A DNA stretch of 64,000 nt, from NCBI GenBank assembly GCA_030760725.1, contig JASWHV010000012.1, forward strand, positions 57,009,652 through 57,073,651, read 5' to 3'. The DNA comes from Neostapfia colusana. Taxonomy: Eukaryota > Streptophyta > Magnoliopsida > Poales > Poaceae. Positions within the stretch are counted from its first letter, which is position 1; every line of letters begins with the position of its first letter. Both the position numbers and the translations under genes were made by a program. Shown piece after piece: positions 32,618 through 44,600 of this stretch. The notes beneath the pieces are model-generated. The model made no database searches. It was not told the origin of the DNA and worked only from the letters and a program-made list of their open reading frames with translations.

Positions 32618-34496
32618 ACTGCATGTAACTGCTCCAAAAAATGAGATATAAATAAAGTTCCCCGATCCTAGATGATGGTGCGGGGTACGCCATGTAAACA
32701 TAAAATCCGTGAGATGTACAATTCAGCATACTTCTTGGCATCATAGTTGGTGTTGACCGGGATAAAATGGGCAGACTTCATGAGCCGGTCGACGATTACC
32801 CAAACTGAATCATGTTACTGAAATTTGGTGGGTAACCCGACAATGAAATTCATGCTCACGTCCTCTCACTTCCAGGCAGGGATGCCTAGCGTTTGCAACA
32901 GTCCCAGATTCTTCATGTGATCAGCCTTCACTCATGTATCGCACTTGGACACATATTTAGCGATCTCCCGCTTCATTCGTGTCCACCAAAATTTGCTTTT
33001 GAGCTCTTGATACATCTTTCTGCTGTTGGGGTGAATAGAAAACTTTGACAAGTGAGCCTCGTCAAAAATTTTCTTCCTCAATTCCGGGTTACGGGGTATG
33101 ACTATTCTGTTTTTGAACCACAGAACACCGTCTCCGTCTTTCTAGAAACAATACAGTTCCCCATTGTCTACTCGTCTCCACAAAATGCAACATACCGTTG
33201 TCATTTTTCTAGGCTGCTGCTATCTCTTCATGGATGGTGGGCATAAGAGCTAAGTTGTAGAGACCTCCATGTGGAACCAAATACAAGTTTGGTTCACTCT
33301 CTTCCACCGGTGTGATGGTCAGATTATGAACGTGTGACTTGCGGCTCAGCGCATCGGCCACCACGTTTCTTTGTTGGGATGATAATGGATCTCTATTTCG
33401 TAATCCTTTGTCAACTCTAACCATCTTCTTTGCCTCATGTTCAACTCCTTCTGAGTGAATATGTATTTGAGGCTCTTGTGGTCGCTGCATAGATGTACGA
33501 GGTTTCCCAGCATCTAATGCCTCCACATCTTGAGAGCGATAACCACTACAGGGAGTTCTAAGTCATGAGTTGGATAGTTTTGTTCATTATTCTGGAGCTG
33601 TCGTGATCCATATGCAACCACTCTTCGATCTTGCATCAGTACACATCCGAGCCCAATGCCGGATGCATCGCAACACATCAAACATTTTGTTGTATCCGGC
33701 TGCGCCAAAACCGGTGCTGATGTTAGGTACTTCACCAAAGCCTTGAATGCCGCTTCACATGCTGGACTCCAGATATATTTAGAAGTCTTCTTCAGCAGTT
33801 TGGTCATTGGCTTTGCAATCCTTGAGAATTTCGGAATGAACCTCCAATAATATCCCGCGAGTCCTAGGAAACTCCGGACCTCGTGGACAGACCTTTGGGA
33901 TTTCTAGTTCAGCACTTGTACAATTTTGCTCGGGTCTACAGCGATTCCCTCCGCTGCGATAATATGCCCGACGAATGGTACTTGCAATATCCAGAATTCG
34001 CACTTGCTAAATTTAGCAAATAGCTTGTGATCTCGTAGCCGTTGCAAGACTATACACAGGTGATTGCGTGCTCTTCCTCTGACTTGGAATAAACCACTAT
34101 GTTGTCGATGAAGACCACAACAAACTTGTCCAGCTCCAGCACGAATACCGAGTTCATCAAGTTTATGAAATGAGCTGGAGCATTGGTGAGACCGAAGGAC
34201 ATGACAAGGTACTCATAGAGCCCGTACCTCGTCGAGAAAGCTGTATTCGGTATATCCTCAGCCCTTATCTTAATATGATGGTACCCTGACCTTAAATCCA
34301 TCTTGGAAAAGATCTTTGCCTCCACCAATTGATCAAATAACATGTCAATGCGGGGCAATGGGTACTTGTTCTTGATCGTGACGGCGTTTAGTGGACGATA
34401 GTCCACGCAAAGCCGCAACGTTTCATCTTTCTTCTTGACAAATAATGTCAAACAGCCCCATGGTGAGGAGCTCGGCGTTATGAAACCTTTGTCCAA
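32618..34496 (-). pseudogene. Gyp-C pol: RT, RNase H and integrase N-terminal part (broken)
   Basis: The minus-strand order is RT at 34050-34496 ('SSPWGCLTLFVKKKD', 'FSKMDLRSGYHHIKI', 'FGLTNAPAHF', and 'FIDNIVVYSK' in which the second catalytic Asp is Asn), RNase H at 33514-33807 ('CCDASGIGLGCVLMQD'), the linker 'VVADALSRKSHVHNLTITP' at 33300-33400, and integrase from 33100 to 32618 ('HPNSRKMYQ', 'VWVIVDRL', 'HFIPVNT'). It is close to Gyp-A pol in wording. Frameshifts near 34050, 33810 and 33510 and several stops inactivate it. It continues at 20953 and 6654 beyond nested insertions. gag and protease are not present upstream. Confidence 0.88.
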
Positions 34497-35199
34497 CAGA
34501 TAGCGAGTTGTTGGGATATAAGCAATAGATGCATTTTCTAAAACCTCTATTCATATAGCAATGCAGGTAACTAATGATGTGCACTCTATAAGACCCGTGG
34601 TCTTAAAATTTTCTAACCATTGGTAAATCATAGCCTTTATTGGAGCAATTTTTATCTTTCTAACCATGGCAAAAAGGATCTTTGGTTCATCTTCTCGAAC
34701 AATCCTAACATCACCTCTAGGGAACATAGTCATAGCCACCCATCTGTGCATGAAGGGTAAAGTAGGATTTTGGAAATGGCTATTCCTAGGAGCGCTACAT
34801 GCTACCTTATTGGTTATTTCTTACCAAAAGCTTTGTTTATTAAATTTAGACCTAGGGTCTAAATCCAGTAAACAACGCATATGGAAACCTAGGTGCTCAC
34901 TTATTCTTTGGAGAGTAGCTCGGGATCCTACGCCTTCATGTGAGAAAACTCACGATCTCGTATGAGGTTGTAGGCTTGTTTCTGAACATCTCTTTCAAGT
35001 CGAGGTCATCGTCATTGAGAAGTTCGGGTGTAGCATCACCTCCTTCCATCAGGACATCGTCTTGCACATTCCTCCACCATGGACTTGGTGTGAGCTCGGA
35101 GGAGATGTATTTGCTAGAGTCATCCATCCAATGGCTTGAGCTTGATGAAGCACCTTTCTTCTTCTTCTTCCCAAACAACCTCTTAATTCCTTTCTTCAT
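34497..35199 (-). pseudogene. Foreign retroelement ORF fused in frame to Gyp-C RT
   Basis: The minus strand opens at 35199 with 'MKKGIKRLFGKKKKKG', a basic start, then a serine-rich and an acidic segment ending at 34936. After a stop and shift it continues as 'RWVAMTMFPRGDVRIVREDE', 'IKAMIYQWLENFKTTG', 'IECTSLVTCIA' and 'ASIAYIPTTRYL', where it runs in frame into Gyp-C RT ('DKGFITPSSS'). The 'FPRGD...ECTSLVTRIA' region belongs to the putative plant transposon protein group found in Athila-like and other grass retroelements, but I cannot name the family with certainty. Stops show it is dead in this copy. Confidence 0.6.
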
Positions 35200-35835
35200 G
35201 GCTGCACAACTTGTGAGAACAAAACAAAGTGGAACTCAAATAGGGTTACATTAGTGAAACCAAAACAAAACCTTCAACGAGTTGCCTTGCTTAGCTTAAG
35301 AGCAACTTGTGAATTCTATCACAGCAAATCTTTTTGGTTTAGAAATGAGATAAGTTTTTCAATGAAGAGCAAGAAAACGACTTGAGCAAAGTGTGAGACT
35401 GTTGGAGAGATGAAGTGTGAAGGAACACTCTCACCTGAGCACAAATTTATAGTGCTTCACTCCCCAACGGTCACAAGGGAAAAGAATATAGCCGTTGGAG
35501 GAGGAAGAGCCAAAATGGCTCTCCCCCTGGTCAACCAGGGGTTTGGCCGCACCTCCAGGTGGGCCCCCTAGTTCCCCTAATTTATGTGGCTCTCCAACGG
35601 CTATATTTCCAGCCGTTGGATGCAATGCCCACAAATTTTTCTTAGAATTTTATTTTTGAAATAAAACTTTTCTTAGATCCAAAATTTCAAAAATAAAAAT
35701 GTTGGTTGAGACTACAAAATTCTCAACATGCAAATAAAAATTCAAACATGCTGTGGAAAATTGCAAACTAAGTGGGGACAAATCAAATTGGAATAAAAAG
35801 CCAATATGAGATAACTACTGTTGAAGTGTGAGCTA
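35200..35835 (-). promoter_or_regulatory. Leader and promoter-like region of the fused ORF
   Basis: On the minus strand a TATA-like CTATAAAT (35445-35452) lies about 250 bp before the ATG at 35199, followed by a CT-rich leader. Just upstream of the TATA, a perfect 15-bp inverted repeat (aatatagccgttgga at 35485-35499 and its complement at 35593-35607) encloses a hairpin with 8-bp arms (cccctggt / accagggg, 35524-35541). The rest, 35610-35835, is AT-rich without features. Confidence 0.45.
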
Positions 35836-36400
35836 TGACACTTCCCCCGGTACTGCTACTGGAGTAGTCCGCGGAGGTTCGTTGTTTGCAGGGGCTAACG
35901 TCGCTAGATCAACCGAGGCTGATGAACATGTTGAACACAAATATTTACATGGTTTGGGCTGCCGGAGCATAAAATCCTACGTCCACAGAAGTCAGTGTTG
36001 TATTGCTTGCGCGTCTGAGTGTCGGGGGATCGAAGATCGAACCCTTTGACGGGTGGCCGTGTCGGTCCTTTTATAGTCCAAGGCCGGGGCAGCTACAATG
36101 TGGACCGGGGCCTGACAGGTGGCCCCGCGGCTGTCCGTACCCTATACATGCTCTAGGGTATTTACAACTACATGTAGTGTCGCTGTCGGTGGAGTTAAGG
36201 AGCGCCGCCTGACACGTCAGGCGCCTCTGACCGAATAGATGATGACGAATGATGATCCCGTCTTGTCGCCGTGTCCCCTCGGTCTGCTGGGCAGCACTGT
36301 GCCATTGGGCGGCACTGTGCCTCTGTCACGCCTTGCCGCCTTATCTTCACTGTAATGACGAACGTGAGTGGGCGGAGCCGTGCTCCTTGCGCCGTACTTC
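35836..36400 (-). repeat. Truncated LTR (minus orientation) ahead of Gyp-D
   Basis: It begins at a TG (tgacacttccccc) and on the minus strand has a TATA-like CTATAAAAGG at 36067-36076 with a GC-rich upstream part. Its downstream part resembles LTR R-U5 sequence ('acccgtcaaagggttcgatc'). Gyp-D inserted at 36401, so the remainder should lie beyond the window. No gene is supported. Confidence 0.45.
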
Positions 36401-39400
36401 TGTAAAAGCCCAAGATTTCACTTGCTAGAGTGTTCATCACATCGCCACACAACAGCTCATCTTGTGGAAGTCTCATGAACATTTGTGAAGAGCATGTAAT
36501 CACCATCAAGAGGATAATTAGAGGAAAAACTCACAAATCCCAAAAGTAGGATTTCACACATTTAAACATGAGGGACTGAGCTCTCCATTAGGCCCTAAAC
36601 ATTCTTATGAATGCTCAGGCCAAATTTCATGCAAATCCAAACCATTTTGAGGCACTTTTGGATACAATTGCAAAAAGGGCTAATTTGAATGCAAATTCAA
36701 ATTTCAGCTACTTTCATCACTTGGATTCAAAAGGTGACTTCACATTCAAACTCAGCACATTTTTCTGAGTTAGTCCACCAATTTTCATCCTCATTGGAGT
36801 TCATCTTTTCGGGGGCTACATTAATTAATTCAAGAACTGAATTTGAAATTCAAAGTCTAATGTGAATCAAATTTAGCCAAACCAACTCCAATTTGAGGAA
36901 ATTCAAATTCAACTCATGACTTGGGAGTGAAGTCTACACTTTAATTGTGAGTAGCTGAGATATTTGCAGCAAAAACAAAGAAAAGAGAAGAGGGGATAAA
37001 TGGGCCCACATGTCAGTGAGATGACTAAACTCACACCGAATAAATCCTCTGTTTCTCCCCGAGCCGGCCGAGCACAGCGCGCCACCGGGGTGAACACTGC
37101 TTCCACCTCCCGAGCAGCCCAGGTCACGTTTTCTTCGCCGTTATTGGCTCAAACGACGATCTTTTCGCCTCACAAACCGACTCTCCACTGCTGCTCCTCC
37201 AGTTTCCCGTGCTCCTCGATAAAAACATGCCCGCACGCTCGAAAACCTTTGGGTCTCCGGCGCCCGGACGTCTCCGTGGATTGCACGCTGAGCTGAGCTC
37301 ACTCAGAGTCTTGCCGAAACCCCCTCGACGTGGCCGAAGCAATAAACCGATGCCACACCCACGGGAACCGCGACCCCAAGCTCAACCTTTCTCTCTTGTG
37401 CCGTGTAAAGCCACCGCCACAAGAACTCATCATTCGGCCACTAGGATCGTTCTTCTGCCAAGTTTTGCACGCCTAAAGGTTCGCCTAGAACTCCTCTATC
37501 AGCCTCGCAACCCCGGTAGCATGCCATCGTGTGTCCCACCAGAATTTTACCGTTTTTCCATCGGCATGCGATATGAACCGAGGTGTCTATAACAAAAAAA
37601 TCATGCCACACAGTAAATCAATCGGCACAAACCGTAGGCTATACCTCCTAGACCTCTATGCGAGTTTAGGGGAGCAAAAACCATTGAAAACCGTCGAGCA
37701 AACACACTGTTTTTCGAGTTTTCCGAATTCTGCCACCATTTGACCTAGCTCAACGGTGAAGTCATATTTCCGGCAAGTTTCAGCACGATCAGCTTGTATT
37801 TCCGTGTTCCTCTCGGTGCTGTGGTGCTGTATGAGCAAACGGCTAAGCTTTTGAAGCATCACCGAGCCCTAGCGACGTCGCTGAAGTGCCACTGAGGCCG
37901 CCGCTCGTCGCACCTAGGGTTCCGGCCATCCTCGGTCCAAGTGAAGGCCGGCAGCATATTCCCCGCATGAAACTACGAAGAGGCGGTGAGTTTGGTGGAG
38001 TTTTGTGCACCGGAACCCCCTCCCGGCGAGGTCAGCGGCGGACCGGCGCAGGAGGCGAGAGGAAGAAGATGATGGGGCTGGCCCACGCGTCAGCCTCTGT
38101 TTCGAGGAAATAAAATTTCTGCAGCACTGGATCCAATTGTAGCTGTGTGAGAAAATATCTGTGGCCCCGTGTGTCCTTCTCTCGGGTGGCGCCACGTATC
38201 CCCGGGACCCAGCTGTCAGAATTTGAACATTTCCCGGATTATATGAATTCTAGTTTTTCCTCAATCATAACTTTTGCTAGGATTGTCCAAATGGAGTGAA
38301 CCAAATTTTGTTGGATTCAGCTGTCCGAGTACTTTCCAGAAAAACAAGTTTCATTCCATGAAATCCATTATTTTCCAGATTAAATCTCCAAAATTTAAAA
38401 TGTTGGGAATTTTACCTGGAGATTTCCTTTACAGAAAATTCTGAAATTTGGCCAGGAGGTTCATTTTAAAATCCTTCAGTATCATGAAAAATTTCAGACC
38501 CATCCATGTTCATTTAGTCCCACTAATGGTGTGATTAAATGAACTGCTCTGAGAAAATAGAAAATGTACAGAAACATTTTTCAGAATTTTCTCAAATCTT
38601 GATTAGTGCATAACTTTCTCTAGGATTCTTCAAATTACATGAAACCAACTCCATTAGAACCATATCAAACTCTAGTTCCCAGAAAGTAATGGTTTGATCC
38701 GTGAAAATCCCTGGAAATCCTTAGAGGCTCTAGTAATGACCATTTAGACTTTTATTTGTGCAGAACTCAAATGAGTTTTGTTTCAAATGGAATTTGGTCA
38801 AATCTCTGGTTAGGTTCTTACCAAGCCACAGTAAAAATTTCAGATCCAATAGGAATGTCTAGCTAGAGTTATGGTCCTTATATTCTAAATTCAACACATT
38901 TGCATTTAATTTGACATATCGTTAACTCGATTACGTGTAGTCGCTGAACGCGACGAGACCCCGGAGATACTGGACTTCATACCTCCGGAGGAGACACTAA
39001 CCCCTGACCAGCAGTAACAAGGCAAGCCCCGGTTTGCATTTAAGAAATTTTATCAATGTTTGGCTTTTTATTCACTTGGTTTGAAGTATGAATGTGCATT
39101 ACGTGTAGGATGATTGAAACTCTAATTGCATAACCAGAATCTCCTAAAGAGAGTGAGGATAGTTTCTAGTCCTCATGTAGGACATGCTTGGCTAATGAAA
39201 AATAGGCTTCGGTACAAGTCGAGTCATTTCCAACTACTCGCGAGTATAGGGTTCGCCGCATACGGGATTGGTTCGAGATGTGGGACAACTTTAGTAAGAA
39301 AAATGAGACTAGGCAGGGGCTAGGACACAGCAAGAGTAAGTCTTGTGTGCGTAGCCCTGCCCATGTCGATTGAGGACCAATCCGTGTGCGGCCCTGCTGA

Positions 39401-40398
39401 ACAAGTTTGAATAAACCGAAGGCATATCGGATATATGGGGTCCGATAAACTGATGTAACCTAAACCTCTGGGCGTCGAGGCATAACACACCGATTTATAG
39501 GTGTAGGTTGAGGGCAGCCAGGTGGAAATCCGCTAACGGGCATAGAGAGATGCTCCATGTAGGCAACCTCCTGCTCGTTTCGGTGCGACCGGTTCGATGT
39601 TTGGGCTGTTGGGTGAAAGGTTGTCCCATACGACATTGGTTGAGTGTGCCGTTGCAGCTCCGAGGATGGGCATACGTGATGTGCTATTCGGGTATCTCTG
39701 CAGGTGTATAATGAGTCGATTCGCCGTCCCTCACGGTTATGAGTATTCACTGTGTCGTGATGTAGGTAAAATATGGAATGTTGTGACTCGATACTGCTGA
39801 TATGAATAACTTGTATTGTTACATGTGTGCCACCAAATATTGCTCACTAAATTTCAGATTTGTGAACCATTAACTTGTGGCTAAAATATGAATTAAGGAT
39901 GAACTTGTAGGTGTGTATTTACTGCAAACTGCCATCCTACCTTTGTTATGACTTGCATGTAGAGTTTCTTGTGTAGGAGAGTCGGTTAAGACTTGCTGAG
40001 CCATCGTGCTCATGGTTGCTGCTATTAGTGTTTGTAAGTGAGGAGTACCCCACGGACTCGGAGTACAAGTCCACCGGCGAGGGCTACCCTCCGCCGGGGA
40101 CTACAGCTTTGTGGGAGCCGTACACGCCGCGTTGATGCTGAGTGGAGCTAGTGTGGGTTGTCCGTAGAGCCGTACAATCAACTTTTGCTAGTTAGGTGTT
40201 GGCGTGAGTTGTACAAATACTTTCCGCTGCAGTAAAACTCTGTAAATAGTTGTAAACTGACGGTTTGTACTACTTTTGTACAAATTCAGCATGTTTCAAT
40301 GTAATACTATGTTTTCCTTCTCGTGTGTGCTGTCGGGTGTCGCATCGTGCGGCACCACTCTCTGTGATCCTGGAATGTACGGATTTCGGTCCGTCACA
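36401..40398 (+). repeat. Gyp-D 5' LTR (diverged relative of the Gyp-A LTR)
   Basis: It begins tgtaaaagcccaag, as Gyp-A does, and ends ttcggtccgtcaca. Long parts align with the Gyp-A LTR, such as the 'ctgaccagcagtaacaaggc' and 'atcggatatatggg' regions, with many substitutions. The GC-rich centre differs and lacks the 42-bp array. Small frames in 37000-38200 are compositional. The expected flanking duplication is ACTTC (36396-36400), but the 3' LTR is not in the window, so this cannot be confirmed. Confidence 0.85.
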
Positions 40399-40400
40399 GG

Positions 40401-40412
40401 CTGACATCAGAG
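40401..40412 (+). other. Gyp-D degenerate primer-binding site
   Basis: TGACATCAGAGC just after the LTR is the initiator-Met site with two changes near its 5' end. Confidence 0.65.
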
Positions 40413-40934
40413 CTGCTTAGGGGATAGCACATTAAATAAGGACAGTTTTACGGGGAAACTTTGGATTACGGTGAGGAATCGCTAGTATGCCCAAATAAGG
40501 ACTCTTCATGTTTTAGAGACATATGAACGACACTAGCCTCCAGAGCGCAAACCCAGGGGAAAGAGGAGGAGACCCCATTGCGTGGTTTGTAACACGAAGT
40601 ATGTACTTTAGGACTTTTATGTTCTACGGGGCATACGAAAACGCTGGTACACCGGTGTGCTTAATTGCAAAGGTGTGGAGCCCTTTGTCGGGTGGTGAAT
40701 AACCCGTCCATGTACCTTGAGACGTGGCTTCGCTCAAGGACGGCCGTATGGCAATGATACGGGCATATGTATTTACTTTCAAATATGGACCTGTGTAACA
40801 GCCTCAGTTTCGTTATCATGCATGCATTCATATTTAAAAGAAGTAGAAAAGGAGAAAGAATCAGAAATATAGCCGAAAAGAGCCAATTCCAATTCGCCGA
40901 GGAGCGCTGTAGACACTTCCCGCGGCCCGCTGGC

Positions 40935-41578
40935 CACGTGGCGCTTTCGGAGCTCATCCCCGCGGAAGGGGTGAGGTCCGGCACCGCCATACACATGGAA
41001 GGCTTGGTGCTCGCCTCTGTGGAAGGGGTGAGGTCCGGCCCGCAGGACACGTGTCGCCTCCGGGGCTTGTCGCTGCGGAGAAGCGAGGTCCAGCTCCACA
41101 GGACACGTGTCGCTTCCGGAGCTAGTCTCTGCGGAGAAGCAAGGCCCAGCCGCGCGGGACACGTGTCGCTCTCGGAGCTCACCTCCGAGAGGTCCGACAC
41201 TGCGGAACACGTGTCACCTCCGGAGCTCGCCTCCAGGAGGTCACCGATGGACACGTGTCACTTCCGGAGCTTGTCTCCGGGAGGTCCGACACTGATAGAC
41301 ACGTGTCGACCTCAGAGCTCGTCTCCGAGGAGAAGGGAGGTTCGACGCTGTTGGACACGTGTCGACCTCGGAGCTCGTCTCTGAGAAGAAAGTAAGTCTG
41401 ACGCTGCTGGACACGTGGCACTCTCGGAGCTCACCTCCGAGAACGGAGGGCCGGAACTGACACGTGGCACACGCAGAGCTCGCCACTGAGAAGAGGGGAG
41501 GTCCCGCCCACCGGACACGCGGCACAACCGGAGCCCGCCTCTGCGGAAAACAGAAGCCCAGCGCCCGCTGGACACGTG
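40935..41578. repeat. G-box (CACGTG) tandem array in Solo-2
   Basis: CACGTG cores lie at 40935, 41048, 41104, 41160, 41208, 41252, 41300, 41356, 41412, 41461 and 41573. A decayed copy (cacgcg) is near 41516. Spacing is 44-56 bp, often exactly 56. The units share 'gacacgtgtc', then 'tccggagct' and a purine-rich part. The array ends about 210 bp upstream of the TATA box, so it sits in the enhancer position of U3. G-boxes bind bZIP and bHLH factors in plants. Confidence 0.85.
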
Positions 41579-41788
41579 GAGCCTCTGGAGCTTATCCCTG
41601 CGGAAGGACGAGGTTCCTAAGCAGTTTTCCCTTGTACGTGAGTACCCGGTACTGAGGAAACCGACACGAATTCTTCTACGTTGAATACTGCAACCAATAC
41701 GATTAGAGATAAGCTGTTAAGATCCAAAACAAATCGAATAGGACTCCTATTTGAAATCCAATCAGAGTAGGACTCTTCTTTTTTCGGT

Positions 41789-41796
41789 TATAAATA
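41789..41796 (+). promoter_or_regulatory. Solo-2 TATA box
   Basis: TATAAATA lies about 210 bp downstream of the G-box array. Confidence 0.65.
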
Positions 41797-43332
41797 GAAC
41801 CCGAAAACCCCTGGCCACGATCACGTGCCTATTCTTTCCTTCCCGAGTCGGCGACATGGAGATCCTAGCTCCCAACTCACCGAGTTAACCCCCTTCGCCG
41901 GAGTTTAGCCACCGGTGAGATCGTCGACGAGCCCCGACACACTCGCCGTCGTCGGAAGAGAGCCCCAACAATCTGTCTTGCTAGGAGGAAGGCCCCGACA
42001 CCGAGGAGAAGTAAGGTAGGTCTTCGTTACCACCTTACGACATCATCGCGGTTTTCATTGCATCTGTTTCTTCGATCCCTTCGAACAGAAGCTATTTCGT
42101 GGACAGATCACGTGTTGATCGGTTTGATATAGATCTTGAGACAAGATCATCTTCACATCCACATTTGTTCATCATAAAACCCCATGCAAACCCCTTAAAA
42201 CATGCAAGACAAGTACAAACTGATCTAATAAAAACAGCACCATAGGATTAGCATGCATATGCACCATTGCATCTTGAGTAAAGTTGTGCATGATGTTTGA
42301 TTGCTATAAATTTTGTATGTGCGTGATCGTGAGTAGAAGGACAAGCTCAGGGACCTATCTACGAAGAATTTCAACATCAAGACTTTGAGACAAGTGAGCA
42401 ACAGAAGCCACAAGAACAAGGCAAGTGCCCCTTGACCATATTGATCCCATGTTTTGAAACTGTTTTTGTTTCCGAAAACTGTGTATGCTTGAGTCAAATT
42501 GATGGGGAACCCTTTCCTAGGAGTTTACTAGTTTTGTTAGCCACCCTTATCGCCGGGAAAGTTGATGAGTCGGATATGGTCGTTTTTGCTTTTGCTTCGC
42601 CGAGTCCACGGGATATGTGAAGCGAGATAGAATGTGTCTAGCTACTGCACTCATATGAATAATGATAATAAGAACTTGATGTTGATAATGAACATTAATC
42701 GGGGGAGATCTAGGCAAGCTTGGTTCGTGGAAGTGGTAGAATGAGATGGTGGTTTACTTGCCGAGATCTAAGGACCGGTTCATGCGAGCACATGCCAGGA
42801 AAATAGTGCCACCACAAGGCCAAGTATGGGTGCGGCTTAGCTGACTAATTAGGTAAGTTACTAGATTGTTATGGACCGTGGAAGGCGCGGGGAATGAGAG
42901 TCGAGAGAGGACTGCCCTGGGAACTGCATGGCACAAGAGGGGGCCCATAGGTGGGAGAATGGTGATTCGAGCATGCTGGTGAAACCTTAGTGAGTTCATA
43001 CATCTAGTAACCCCTTTGTAAAGGCTATTTTGTGATCTCTTGGCCATACACCGACAGTTGTGTACTGGTATAATGGAGGTTCTGCGGTCGCCGACGGGTG
43101 ACGAAATCACAAACTTGTGGGTAAAGTGGTGCCACCTCTGCAGAGTGTAAAACTATCATGATAGCCGAGCTTACGGTCACAAGCGCCTGGCCAACTTTCA
43201 TGATTAGATGGGATGGTTATCAGGATGGTTTTTGGTTTGGTTATTGGTATGGTTATGGTTTGGTCTTTGGATTGGTTTCAGGACTGTTGAGTCTTGGTGA
43301 TGAGATTGGTTCGGGACTATTGAGTCTTGAAC

Positions 43333-43407
43333 ATGAGATGGTTTTGGAGATATGAATATGAGATGGTTTTGGAGATATGAATATGAGATGGTTTTTGTTA
43401 TATGATC
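43333..43407. repeat. 25-bp tandem repeat, three copies
   Basis: Units beginning 'atgagatggttttgg' start at 43333, 43358 and 43383. They lie within a wider GGTTTGG/GATGG-rich low-complexity stretch (43195-43450) of Solo-2. No function is apparent. Confidence 0.75.
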
Positions 43408-44600
43408 ATGAGATGGATATGATCATGAGATGCTATTATGAGCATGAGAAAGAGTTGAGAAAGATAAATGTCTGGATGAGACATGAAAAGAGGTGAATCA
43501 TGACGGAGGTATGTTACTCGTTTAATTGGATATATGTTGGGATTAAATTCACTTAAAGATAGCTGTTGTTTTTACCATGTTTGTGAAATAAACTTTGCTT
43601 TCTGCAATGAGCCTTTTATTACTACCTTGTTGGAAGCTACATGTCATACTTCCCGCACTTGCTGAGTACGACGCGTACTCACCCTTGCATTATCATACAA
43701 TCATCAGCAACAGGAGAGGAGTACTTCGAAGACCAAGTGGAGTACTAGGCGTCCGATCTACCGTCAACTTGCCTGTGGATATGGAGATGATGCCCGCTGC
43801 TGCCATGTTTAGTTGCTTCCGCTATCGCTAGAGACTTCCGCTGCTAGAATAAGACTTTCGCTGCAAGATTAAGATAGAGATTGATGTAATAAAGTACTTA
43901 AAACCTATTACTCATGGTTATATTCTGAATTCAGTTTGTGGATTACATGTATATGTGTGATGAACATCCTGGGCACACATATGCATCAGCTGGGTTCCGT
44001 GTTCTACGGAACCGGGCATCACAACCTGCCTGAAATGACAAAAACTTTTGAGTAAATCATTATTGAGTGATCTTCTACAGGTGCTAACCACTTACATATT
44101 CCGTGTAGTATACGTTTGCGAGAGACCGTTTTAGTGCCACGGTTGAGTCGTATATGCCGGTATAGTCCAGTTAGGATTTTCCATTTGGTGAGGAACGTAG
44201 TACTGACATGTTAGAATCATTATTGCATCAAAAACAATTTTGAAAAGGAACTAATGTAACCAATCTTAGTTCTTAGGACCCTGGTTTTGGTGATAGATTA
44301 AAAATTTGAATAGTTTAGCTCAAAGGATTTGAAAAACAGAGTGCTCTGTTTCTGGCAGCAAGTTTGCTGAACTTTAACAGAGCATAAATCACAGGTTACT
44401 TAGCCAATGGAGGTGTGGGATATAGTTCTGGAAAGAGGTTTAAGTGCTCTACGACTTTGTTGTAGACTTCCAAAACAGAATCACACATCAAACTGGTTGA
44501 AATTCCAGATGGTTGTAAACTGTTCAGAACCAGGACAGATTCAAAACTCTCTCTGGAGTGTTCTGTTTTTCAAGCATATCTTCATGTAGAGAAATCTAAT

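Larger units (their letters stand above)
40794..44023 (+). mobile_element. Solo-2: 3.23-kb solo LTR with a G-box repeat array
   Basis: It starts tgtaacagcctcag, ends cgggcatcaca, and is flanked by ACCTG at 40789-40793 and 44024-44028. The Gyp-A leader shows the uninterrupted sequence near 12502. It has a promoter-like TATAAATA at 41789-41796 and AATAAA at 43888-43893 close to the end, with 'cttccgctgc' words like those of gypsy LTR ends. There is no coding region and no second LTR, hence a solo LTR left by recombination. The superfamily is probably gypsy. Frames in 40767-41655 are products of the repeat array. Confidence 0.85.
40413..44600 (+). mobile_element. Gyp-D internal leader, interrupted by Solo-2
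   Basis: 40413-40793 and 44024-44600 align with the non-coding leader of Gyp-A (about 11877-13080), including 'caaggacggccgtatg' and 'gcgagagaccgttt'. No gag is present, as in Gyp-A. At about 44600 the sequence changes to the minus-oriented LTR-like start of block B, so pol and the 3' LTR are missing or lie beyond the window. Confidence 0.7.

Noticed and set aside
36401..40398. Treating this LTR and the Gyp-A LTRs as one element's pair
   Set aside because: Too diverged from Gyp-A, separate flanking sequence, and Gyp-A already has its own matched LTR pair and target duplication.
40935..41578. Regular spacing suggested a CRISPR-like array
   Set aside because: Repeats are imperfect, spacers are themselves repeated, spacing varies, and the context is a plant LTR.
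40767..41655. Frames of up to 205 codons with repeated 'DTC' and 'ELTS' words
   Set aside because: They read through the G-box tandem array in all frames and both strands, so they are repeat artefacts.
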